From assembly GCF_014201315.1 (NCBI RefSeq), contig NZ_JACHDY010000001.1:496001-560000 (forward strand): a stretch of 64,000 bases of DNA, in the 5' to 3' direction. The stretch is from Edaphobacter lichenicola (GTDB lineage: Bacteria > Acidobacteriota > Terriglobia > Terriglobales > Acidobacteriaceae). The translations under genes were made by a program, and so were the position numbers. Each line of letters starts with the position of its first letter. Position 1 is the first letter of the stretch. The notes under the pieces are model-generated. The model saw only the letters and a program-made list of their open reading frames with translations. It did no database searches and was not told the origin of the DNA. Of the stretch, positions 1 through 7,673 are shown piece after piece.

Positions 1-1659
1 AAGGATCATCCGGTGCTGGTGAAGGCTCGTGAGTGGGTGCTTGCACATGGCGGCGTCGTCGAGTGCAACACGTTTACGAAGATCTATCTGTGTGCGCTGG
101 GTCAGTACGACTACGATGCTGTGCCCGCTATTCCGCCGGAGATCGTTCTCTTTCCAAACTGGTGCTACTTCAATATCTATGAGATCTCTTCGTGGTCGCG
201 CGGCATTCTTGTTCCGCTTTCGATCATCTATGCGAAGAAGCCGTTCAAGAAGCTCGCTCCGGAGCAGGGGATCGAGGAGCTTTTTGTGGGCGGCCGCGAG
301 AATGCCAATCTGCATCTTCGCTGGGATAAAAAGAAGCCATTGGGTTGGCGCAACTTCTTTCTTGCCGTCGACCGCGTGATGCATCTGGCGGAGCGGGTTC
401 ACATTCGGCCATTGCGCAAGGTGGCATTGAAACGCGCAGAGGCCTGGATGCTGGAGCGGTTTGAGAAGTCTGATGGACTGGGGGCGATCTATCCGGCTAT
501 GTTGAACTCGATCGTGGCTCTGCGATGCCTGGGGCGCTCGGTGGACGATCCCCAGTTGATTCGTGCGCTCGATGAGTTTGAGAAGCTTGGTATCGATTGT
601 CCTGATGGCACGGACGACTATTCGACGCCTACGTTTCGCATGCAGCCCTGTTTTCCGCCGGTGTGGGATACGGCGCAGGCGATGTATGCGCTTGGTGAGG
701 CAGGTGTTCGCAGAGACGATCCGCGGATGTTGAAGGCTGCGGATTGGATACTGTCGAAGGAAGTGCGTCAGAAGGGCGACTGGGCGGAGAAGGTCAAGAA
801 TGTTGAACCAGGCGGCTGGTACTTCGAGTTCAACAATGAGTTTTATCCGGATGTGGATGATACCGGGCAGGTTCTTCTTGCGCTCAACTGCGTGGAAAAT
901 CCGCGGGAACGGTATCAGTATGACGCCTGCCAGCGGGCTCTGAACTGGATTTGGGCGATGCAGTGCAAGAACGGTGGCTGGGCGAGTTTTGATCGCGACA
1001 ACACCAAGATGATCTTCCAGTACATCCCGTTTGCGGACCATAACGCGATGCTTGATCCGCCGACGGTCGACATTTCCGGCCGGATGTTGGAGATGCTGGC
1101 GCTGTATGGCGTTGATAGAAGCGATCCACGTGTGGAGAAGGCGATTCAGTTCATCCTGAAGGAGCAGGAGTCTGACGGGAGCTGGTTCGGGCGCTGGGGC
1201 GTCAACTATCTCTACGGGACGTTTCTGGTGCTGCGCGGACTTGAGGCGATGGGTTTTTGGAATCACGAGCCAGCCGTGCAGCAGGCTGCCGAGTGGATTC
1301 GCATGGTGCAGAATGCGGACGGCGGCTGGGGCGAGACCTGTGGCACCTACGACGATCCGAATCAGCGCGGCATTGGACCGAGTACACCCTCGCAGACGGC
1401 GTGGGCTGTGCTTGGACTGCTCGCTGCCGGGGATACGCGTTCTGATTCCGTGGCCAAGGGTATTCGCTGGCTGGTGGATCGTCAGCATGAAGATGGAAGC
1501 TGGGATGAGCTTGTCCCCGGACGCAATGGCGAGAGCTACTACACGGGTACGGGGTTCCCGCGTGTGTTTTATCTCGGATACCACCTTTACAAACAGTACT
1601 TCCCGCTGCTGGCGTTGACGACCTACGAACGTGCCATGAAGAGCGGTACGGCTCACTAA
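1..1659 (+). CDS. shc: squalene-hopene cyclase, 5' truncated by window
   Basis: Squalene-hopene cyclase folds squalene into the pentacyclic hopene, the first committed step of hopanoid synthesis at the inner membrane. The reading frame is open from base 1, so the first hundred or so residues lie outside the window (family length is about 640-660). The catalytic aspartate motif DVDD is encoded at 850-861. Several QW repeats follow, such as QCKNGGWASF, QESDGSWFG, QNADGGWGE and QHEDGSWDE. It is followed after 50 bp by hpnH in the same direction, as in other hopanoid operons. Confidence 0.96.
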   Translation, partial: KDHPVLVKAREWVLAHGGVVECNTFTKIYLCALGQYDYDAVPAIPPEIVLFPNWCYFNIYEISSWSRGILVPLSIIYAKKPFKKLAPEQGIEELFVGGRENANLHLRWDKKKPLGWRNFFLAVDRVMHLAERVHIRPLRKVALKRAEAWMLERFEKSDGLGAIYPAMLNSIVALRCLGRSVDDPQLIRALDEFEKLGIDCPDGTDDYSTPTFRMQPCFPPVWDTAQAMYALGEAGVRRDDPRMLKAADWILSKEVRQKGDWAEKVKNVEPGGWYFEFNNEFYPDVDDTGQVLLALNCVENPRERYQYDACQRALNWIWAMQCKNGGWASFDRDNTKMIFQYIPFADHNAMLDPPTVDISGRMLEMLALYGVDRSDPRVEKAIQFILKEQESDGSWFGRWGVNYLYGTFLVLRGLEAMGFWNHEPAVQQAAEWIRMVQNADGGWGETCGTYDDPNQRGIGPSTPSQTAWAVLGLLAAGDTRSDSVAKGIRWLVDRQHEDGSWDELVPGRNGESYYTGTGFPRVFYLGYHLYKQYFPLLALTTYERAMKSGTAH

Positions 1660-1709
1660 CTCAGTAAGCCGCGCGTCAAGAATTTATCTGGAAGTTGGAG
1701 GAGACATCG

Positions 1710-2849
1710 ATGGCAGTGCCAGTCTCGCAAGCCTGGACGGTTGCAACTTATGTTTTGAAGCAGAAGCTGATGGGCCGGAAGAAGTATCCGCTCGTGCTGA
1801 TGCTGGAGCCGTTGTTTCGCTGCAACCTGGCGTGCGCCGGCTGCGGAAAGATTCAGTATCCCGCGCACATCCTGAAGGCAGAGCTCTCGCCTGAGGATTG
1901 CTTCAAGGCTGTGGAAGAGTGCGGTACGCCGATGGTTTCGATTCCCGGTGGGGAACCATTGCTGCATCCTCAGATGCCCGAGATCGTTGCCGGATTGGTA
2001 GCGCGCAAAAAGTACGTTTATATGTGCACCAATGCTCTGCTTCTGAAAGAGAAGCTGCACTTGTTCAAGCCAAGCAAGTATCTTTCTTTTTCAGTCCATG
2101 TGGACGGTCAGCGCGAGCATCATGACTTTTCGGTTTGCCGCGAAGGTGGATACGACATTGCGATGGAGGGGGTACGGGCTGCGGTTGCGGCTGGTTTCCG
2201 CGTTACGACCAACACCACCTTATTCGACGGGGCGGATCCGAATAGTGTTCGTGCCCACTTCGACGAGATGATGACAGCCGGCGTCGAAAGCATGATGGTT
2301 TCGCCGGGATATACCTACGATAAGGCGCCGGATCAGAATCACTTTCTCGGCAAAGCGAAGTCCCGCAGAATGTTTCGCGCCATACTCTCCAATCGTAAAA
2401 AAGAGTGGCAGTTCAATACTCATCCCCTCTTTTCCGAATTTCTGATGGGGAAGCAGAACTTTGAATGCACGCCGTGGGGAATGCCGACTTTCAGCATCTT
2501 CGGCTGGCAAAAGCCATGCTACCTGCTGCAGGATGGCTACGCGGATACCTTTCAAGAGCTGCTGGACTCCACGAAGTGGGAGAACTACGGCGCGAAGAGC
2601 GGTAATCCCCAGTGCGCGAACTGCATGGTGCACTCCGGACACGAGGCTTCTGCGGTCGACTATAACTTCGGCTCTCTGAAAGGCTTTTTGACCACGGCCA
2701 AGAGGTATATGTTTGCGTCTCTCTATCCTGATGAGGGCGCACAGAAGCTGCTCAACGAGTGGCGGCCGGAGCACACCAGTCCGCTGATTCAGATTCAAGC
2801 TCCAGTCGGGACAACGAAGACAGAACTGCAATCGATCTCAGGAGACTAG
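1710..2849 (+). CDS. hpnH: adenosyl-hopene synthase, radical SAM
   Basis: HpnH joins a 5'-deoxyadenosyl group to hopene, the first step of C35 side-chain extension. The radical SAM cluster motif CNLACAGC (CxxxCxxC) lies near residue 40, followed by the GGEP motif. A C-terminal set of cysteines (around CANCMVHSGHE) fits the HpnH/SPASM-like tail. The ATG at 1710 is chosen because GGAGGAG lies just upstream; the frame is also open from a TTG at 1695. The protein has 379 residues. It lies between shc and hpnA, which supports the role. Confidence 0.93.
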   Translation: MAVPVSQAWTVATYVLKQKLMGRKKYPLVLMLEPLFRCNLACAGCGKIQYPAHILKAELSPEDCFKAVEECGTPMVSIPGGEPLLHPQMPEIVAGLVARKKYVYMCTNALLLKEKLHLFKPSKYLSFSVHVDGQREHHDFSVCREGGYDIAMEGVRAAVAAGFRVTTNTTLFDGADPNSVRAHFDEMMTAGVESMMVSPGYTYDKAPDQNHFLGKAKSRRMFRAILSNRKKEWQFNTHPLFSEFLMGKQNFECTPWGMPTFSIFGWQKPCYLLQDGYADTFQELLDSTKWENYGAKSGNPQCANCMVHSGHEASAVDYNFGSLKGFLTTAKRYMFASLYPDEGAQKLLNEWRPEHTSPLIQIQAPVGTTKTELQSISGD

Positions 2850-2854
2850 GTGTC

Positions 2855-3301
2855 ATGGCCACGGAACAACAGGAACATCTAAAGATCGCGCAGTTGCGGC
2901 ATCAGAGTGCTGACGAACTCGAGCACATTGCGGGTCGCGACCGCGAACAACTTGAAGGCTGGATTCCGACGCTTGCGACCGATCAAGAGATTACCGAGGC
3001 GTTGGAGAAGGCCTTTGACTATCGCGGCGATATTACGGTCACCCGTAAAGATGGGTCTCAAGTGATTGGCTACCTCTTCGATCGACGGACAGGTGCCTCC
3101 CTCGTAGACTCGTTCGTCCGCATCATTCCTGTGAATGAGAAGACGAAGGTAAGTGTCACTTACTCGGACATTGCGGCGATTGCGTTCAGCGGCCGCGATA
3201 CGGCGGCGGGCAAGACCTTTGAAGCGTGGGTGAAGAAGTACTGGGAGAAGAAGGCAGCCGGCGAACAGAACATCCAGATCGAGCCGGAGAAGCTGGACTA
3301 A
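2855..3301 (+). CDS. hypothetical protein in hopanoid operon
   Basis: I do not recognise this 148-residue protein. It starts at the ATG at 2855, 6 bp after the hpnH stop, with AGGAGA overlapping the end of hpnH, so it is very likely co-translated. The N-terminal third is polar and probably helical. The middle (residues about 55-115) alternates beta-strand-like stretches (DITVTRKDGSQVIGYLFDRR, VSVTYSDIAAIAFSG) and ends in a charged helix. The strand pattern could be a small Sm-like barrel, but that is a guess. It has no signal peptide or membrane segment. Its position between hpnH and hpnA suggests an accessory role in hopanoid synthesis. Confidence 0.8.
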   Translation: MATEQQEHLKIAQLRHQSADELEHIAGRDREQLEGWIPTLATDQEITEALEKAFDYRGDITVTRKDGSQVIGYLFDRRTGASLVDSFVRIIPVNEKTKVSVTYSDIAAIAFSGRDTAAGKTFEAWVKKYWEKKAAGEQNIQIEPEKLD

Positions 3302-3383
3302 GACCGCGGTCGGGCGTAGAGTTTGCCGGGTAGCAGGTTGATGGTTCCAGGATTGTCTGCCAGTTTGGCTGGAAAGAGCGAGA

Positions 3384-4394
3384 GTGCGCGTATTTATTAC
3401 GGGAGCGACGGGCTTCGTTGGAGGCCATGTGGCCAGGAGTTATGCAGCGGCGGGCGCCAGCCTTCGGTTGCTGACTCGGCAGACGAGCCGGTTGGACTCC
3501 CTTGCTGGCATTGATGCAGAGATGGTGACCGGGGATCTTCGCGAGCCGGAGAAGCTGCGCTCCGCTTTGGTGGGTTGCGATGCTCTGGTTCATGTTGCCG
3601 CGGATTATCGTCTGTGGGTGCGTGATCCGGACCAGATGTATGCAGCCAATGTGAATGGCACGCGGGAGCTGCTGAAGCTCGCTTGCGAGGCTGGCGTCGA
3701 GCGTGTGGTCTATACCTCGAGCGTGGCGACGATGGGGTTCAAGAAAGATGGGACGATCGTGGATGAGGAGTCGCCGGTCTCGTTAGAGGAGATGATCGGC
3801 CATTACAAGCGGTCCAAGTTTCTTGGCGAGCTCGAGGCTATCAAAGCGGCGAAGGCTGGCCAGCAGGTGATGATCCTGAATCCTACGACGCCGATTGGGC
3901 CTGGCGATTCGAAGCCTACGCCTACGGGAAGGATTATCGTTGATTTTCTGAATAGAAATTTTCCTGCGTATGTGGATACCGGACTGAACCTGGTGGATGT
4001 GACCGAGGTGGCGCGGATGCATGTCGTCGCGCTCGAGCGGGGAACGCCGGGGGAGCGATACATTCTTGGTGGAGAGAATCTTACGCTGAAGCAGATTCTG
4101 GATCGTATGTCGGCGATCACGGGACTTCCTTCTCCGACGATGAAGGTGCCGCATGCCGTGGCGATGGCCTTTGCCTTCTTCGATGAAAACTTTACCGGCA
4201 GGTTGAGGGGCAAGGAGCCGCGTGCGACCGTTGAGGCCGTTCGAATGGGGAAGAAGATGATGTTTGCTTCTTCGGCGAAGGCGGAGCGGGATCTGGGATT
4301 TCAGGTGCTGCCTGTTTACAGCGCGCTGCGAGCGGCGATTGAATGGTTTGTCGCCCACGGGTATGCCCCGCCGCTGGATGGACAAGCGACATGA
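3384..4394 (+). CDS. hpnA: hopanoid-associated sugar epimerase HpnA
   Basis: NAD-dependent epimerase/dehydratase of the extended SDR family, 336 residues. The N-terminal dinucleotide motif is GATGFVG. The catalytic Tyr and Lys are in YKRSK, with Ser in YTSSVA. HpnA homologues are regular members of hopanoid gene clusters, where they are assigned to sugar side-chain metabolism; the exact substrate is not proven. The GTG start at 3384 follows a GGAAAGAG site. The stop overlaps the ATG of the next gene, so the two are translationally coupled. Confidence 0.9.
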   Translation: MRVFITGATGFVGGHVARSYAAAGASLRLLTRQTSRLDSLAGIDAEMVTGDLREPEKLRSALVGCDALVHVAADYRLWVRDPDQMYAANVNGTRELLKLACEAGVERVVYTSSVATMGFKKDGTIVDEESPVSLEEMIGHYKRSKFLGELEAIKAAKAGQQVMILNPTTPIGPGDSKPTPTGRIIVDFLNRNFPAYVDTGLNLVDVTEVARMHVVALERGTPGERYILGGENLTLKQILDRMSAITGLPSPTMKVPHAVAMAFAFFDENFTGRLRGKEPRATVEAVRMGKKMMFASSAKAERDLGFQVLPVYSALRAAIEWFVAHGYAPPLDGQAT

Positions 4395-5140
4395 AGGGAA
4401 ACATCGCGATTATTGCAGCGCTTGAAGGGGAACTGAAGCCGTTGGTTCGCGGTCGAGGTGCAGGGAGTTGGAAGCGGAGAGAGGTGGGGAAAGGATGTTC
4501 GGTGTGGGAGTATCGTCACGCGGATGGGTGTTGGATTGCCGCGTGTGCGGGCATGGGGGAAGTGAGGGCCGCTATTGCCTTTGCTGAGGCTGAGAAGGTT
4601 GCTGGGATCGATGCTGTTTGCTCTGTTGGGTGGGCGGGTGCTCTAGATGGAGCTATTGCGGCGGAGTCGGTTTCGGGTGTCTCTTTAGTCATCGATACGA
4701 AGACGGGAGAACGGTTTCGTCCGGCGGATTTTCAATCCGCATGGCCGGTGCTGGCAACTACGACGCGAGTAGCTGATGAGCGAGAGAAGAAGCGACTCGC
4801 TGCGAGTTATGGGGCGGGGCTTGTGGATATGGAAGCGGCTACGATTGCCCGGATAGCGTTAGGGAAAAGCATTCCATTCTACTCCTTCAAGGCCGTGTCG
4901 GATGATGCGGAGGCGCGGTTGCCAGATTTGAATCCGTTTGTTGCAGAGAATGGACGGTTGAAGATACTCCCGTTTTTGGCGCATGTTGCGGTGCGGCCGG
5001 GCTCGTGGTCGGGCTTGATGAAGTTGGGAAGACATAGTTCTGCCGCGGCTAAGAATCTGGCAGAGGCGCTCTATGGATGGTTGGATGAAAGCGGTTCGGT
5101 GCGCAGATCGAGCGGCAATTACACTGAGAAGCAGAGATAG
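4391..5140 (+). CDS. hpnG: hopanoid-associated nucleoside phosphorylase HpnG
   Basis: Nucleoside phosphorylase family protein of 249 residues. HpnG removes adenine from adenosylhopane to give ribosyl-hopane (established for the family). Visible features are the N-terminal IIAALEGELKPL strand, the central GVSLVID, and VDMEAATIA, which is the phosphorylase motif that holds the ribose. The start at 4391 overlaps the hpnA stop (ATGA), which decides it over longer upstream readings. It is followed by a dehydrogenase after 14 bp. Confidence 0.88.
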   Translation: MKGNIAIIAALEGELKPLVRGRGAGSWKRREVGKGCSVWEYRHADGCWIAACAGMGEVRAAIAFAEAEKVAGIDAVCSVGWAGALDGAIAAESVSGVSLVIDTKTGERFRPADFQSAWPVLATTTRVADEREKKRLAASYGAGLVDMEAATIARIALGKSIPFYSFKAVSDDAEARLPDLNPFVAENGRLKILPFLAHVAVRPGSWSGLMKLGRHSSAAAKNLAEALYGWLDESGSVRRSSGNYTEKQR

Positions 5141-5154
5141 GTAAGGATCGGTTG

Positions 5155-6231
5155 ATGTCACAAATTATTCCTGAGACGATGCGTGCTGCGGTCTATCGCG
5201 GTGTAGATGATGTTCGGGTTGAGACGATTGCGGTGCCGGAGATCGGTGACGGCGAGGTGTTGGTAAAGATCCACACCTGTGGGATCTGCGGGACGGACTT
5301 GAAGAAGATTCATAGTGGTTCGCATGATGCGCCGCGCGTCTTTGGGCATGAGATGGCGGGGACGATTGTGCAAGTGGGTGCCGGGATTGAGGGGTTCGCT
5401 TTAGGAGATCGGGTGATGGCTTATCATCACATTCCTTGTGGCGAGTGCTATTACTGCCGCAAACAGACGTTCGCGCAATGTGAGGTTTATAAGACGGTCG
5501 GGTGTACTGCGGGGTTTGCGCCCTCTGGCGGCGGCTTTGCTGAGTACATTCGCGTGATGGACTGGATTGTGCGACGTGGGTTGGTGAAGATTCCGGACGA
5601 TGTTCCGTTTGAGCAGGCGGCGTTTCTGGAGCCGGTGAATACCTGCTATAAGGCAATTCAGTTGCTCAATTTGAAGGCAGATGAGACGGTGCTGGTGATT
5701 GGCCAAGGACCGATTGGAATTTTGCTGGCTGCGCTGGCACGACGGACGGGAGCTAATGTTCTGACAAGTGATCTGTATAAAGAACGGCACGCTGTGGCAG
5801 CGAAGTTTGGGTTGGATCGTCCTGTTGATGCTCGTGAAGATGTTGTTGCGGCAGCGAAGGCGGCTACTGAAGGTCGTGGTGCGGATGTGGCTCTGTTGGC
5901 GGTTGGCAGCGATGCGCTGATCAAAGTTGCCATGGAGTCGATCCGGCCGGGCGGACGAGTGGTGCTGTTCGCCTCGACGCAGCATGGGGAGGCGCCGTTC
6001 GATCCTGCGGCTGTATGTATGGACGAGAAGACGTTGATGGGGTCTTACAGTGCGTCGGTGGCGATACAGGATGAAGTGACGCGGATGGTGTTCGACGGCT
6101 ACCGTAACGGATTCGATCTGACGAACCTGATCTCGCACCGGTTTTCACTGGAGGATGCGGTGACGGCTATCGATCTGGCGTCGCATCCTCAGGCTGGTTC
6201 GATGAAGATTGTGATTCAGCCTGGAGGCTAG
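5155..6231 (+). CDS. zinc-dependent alcohol dehydrogenase (MDR family)
   Basis: Medium-chain dehydrogenase of 358 residues, similar to sorbitol or threonine dehydrogenases. The catalytic zinc ligands are in CGICGTDLK and the GHE motif (GHEMAGTI). Structural zinc cysteines are spread over CGECYYCRKQTFAQC. The nucleotide fold has GQGPIG. It sits at the end of the hopanoid operon; a role in hopanoid side-chain redox chemistry is an inference from position only. The ATG at 5155 is preferred to the TTG at 5152. Its last 4 bases overlap the end of the convergent response regulator gene. Confidence 0.88.
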   Translation: MSQIIPETMRAAVYRGVDDVRVETIAVPEIGDGEVLVKIHTCGICGTDLKKIHSGSHDAPRVFGHEMAGTIVQVGAGIEGFALGDRVMAYHHIPCGECYYCRKQTFAQCEVYKTVGCTAGFAPSGGGFAEYIRVMDWIVRRGLVKIPDDVPFEQAAFLEPVNTCYKAIQLLNLKADETVLVIGQGPIGILLAALARRTGANVLTSDLYKERHAVAAKFGLDRPVDAREDVVAAAKAATEGRGADVALLAVGSDALIKVAMESIRPGGRVVLFASTQHGEAPFDPAAVCMDEKTLMGSYSASVAIQDEVTRMVFDGYRNGFDLTNLISHRFSLEDAVTAIDLASHPQAGSMKIVIQPGG

Positions 6232-7673
6232 TCGCGGGTGCGCTTCTTGACCTCTACGTTGAGGCGCTTGATCTTCTGGTTGAGAGTCGAGAGAGGAATC
6301 TTGAAGTACTCTGCGGCTTCGGTCTGGTTCCAGTGGCAGCGCTCGAGACGGTCGGAGATGATGCGACGTTCGATCTCTTCCATCAGGTCGAAGAGGCTGG
6401 CGTTGGGCTGGTGGTCGAGCAGGCTGGCCGAGTAGGTTCCGCCTGTGAGTTGAGTGGGCAGCAGGTCTGGATTAATGCTGCGGGAGGTGGAGAGGACGAC
6501 GCCACGCTCCATGGCATTCTCAAGCTCGCGAACGTTGCCGGGCCACTCGTAGTCCATGATGATTCGCATCGCCTCGGGTGAGAGGGTGCGGGTCTCGGTA
6601 CCGTTTTCTTCTGCGTAAAACTTGAGAAAGTGAGCGGCGAGCAGAGGGATGTCTTCGCGGCGGGAGCGGAGGGGCGGGAGTTCGAGGCTGATGACGTTGA
6701 GGCGGTAAAAGAGATCCTCGCGGAAGCGGCCTGCGCGGACGGCGTCCTGCAAGTTGACGTTGGTTGCGGCGATGATGCGGACGTCAACCTGGATCTCCTG
6801 CACGCCGCCGAGATGCATGAAGCGACGGTCTTGAAGTACGCGGAGGATCTTGGCCTGCATGTCCATCCCCATGGTGCCGATCTCGTCGAGGAAGAGCGTG
6901 CCACCGTTGGCGACTTCGAAGAGACCTTTCTTGGCTGTGACGGCGGAGGTGAAGGCGCCTTTGACGTGTCCAAAGAGAGTGGATTCGAGCAGCTCGGATG
7001 GCACGGCACCGGTGTTGACGGGCACGAAGGGACGATCCTTGCGAGGGGAGTTGGCGTGGATGGCCTTCGCGATGAGCTCTTTGCCGGTGCCGCTTTCACC
7101 CTGGATGAGAACGGTTGAGCGGCTGGGCGCGACTTGTGCGATGAGGTCGAAGAGGCGAAGCATCGGCTCACTCTTTCCGACGATGTTTTCAAAGTTGTAG
7201 CGCTGCTTGAGGGTGCGCTTGAGTTGAACGACCTCTTCTTCGGCGCGATGGCGGGCGACGGCGGCGCGAATGTCGGCGAGTAGCTTCTCGTTGTCCCACG
7301 GCTTCTGGACGAAGTTTTCTGCGCCGGCGCGGATGGCGTCGACCACGTTGCCGACCGTGCCGTAGGCCGTAATCATGATGACGGGAAGGTTGGGCTGCAT
7401 CTCGACGATGCGGGGGAGGAGATCCAATCCGCTTTCGCCGGGCAAGGCGAGGTCGAGGAGGAGCAGGTCGTACTCGTTGCGTGAGAGAAGTTCGATGCCG
7501 GAGGGGCCATCGCTGGCGATACTGACCGTAAAGCCCTCGAGGGTGAGCAGGGTATCGAGCGATTCACGGATAGCGGCTTCGTCATCGATGATGAGGATGC
7601 GGGGATCGCCGACGACTCGGGCGGTACGTTGGAGATGGAGGGTTTCGGCGGCGAGCTCGGTAATTTCAGACAT
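6228..7673 (-). CDS. sigma-54 dependent response regulator, NtrC type
   Basis: The 481-residue protein has an N-terminal receiver domain (acidic pair IIDDE, phospho-acceptor in LLLLDLALPG, then KPW). A sigma-54 AAA+ domain follows with Walker A GESGTGKE, the sigma-54 contact loop GAFTSA and Walker B FLDEIG. A short Fis-like helix-turn-helix ends the protein. The start at 7673 is chosen because AGGAAGG lies 6 bp upstream; it overlaps the end of the kinase gene by 8 bp. It is therefore the cognate partner of that kinase and activates sigma-54 promoters, but its targets are not visible here. Confidence 0.95.
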   Translation of the reverse strand: MSEITELAAETLHLQRTARVVGDPRILIIDDEAAIRESLDTLLTLEGFTVSIASDGPSGIELLSRNEYDLLLLDLALPGESGLDLLPRIVEMQPNLPVIMITAYGTVGNVVDAIRAGAENFVQKPWDNEKLLADIRAAVARHRAEEEVVQLKRTLKQRYNFENIVGKSEPMLRLFDLIAQVAPSRSTVLIQGESGTGKELIAKAIHANSPRKDRPFVPVNTGAVPSELLESTLFGHVKGAFTSAVTAKKGLFEVANGGTLFLDEIGTMGMDMQAKILRVLQDRRFMHLGGVQEIQVDVRIIAATNVNLQDAVRAGRFREDLFYRLNVISLELPPLRSRREDIPLLAAHFLKFYAEENGTETRTLSPEAMRIIMDYEWPGNVRELENAMERGVVLSTSRSINPDLLPTQLTGGTYSASLLDHQPNASLFDLMEEIERRIISDRLERCHWNQTEAAEYFKIPLSTLNQKIKRLNVEVKKRTRD

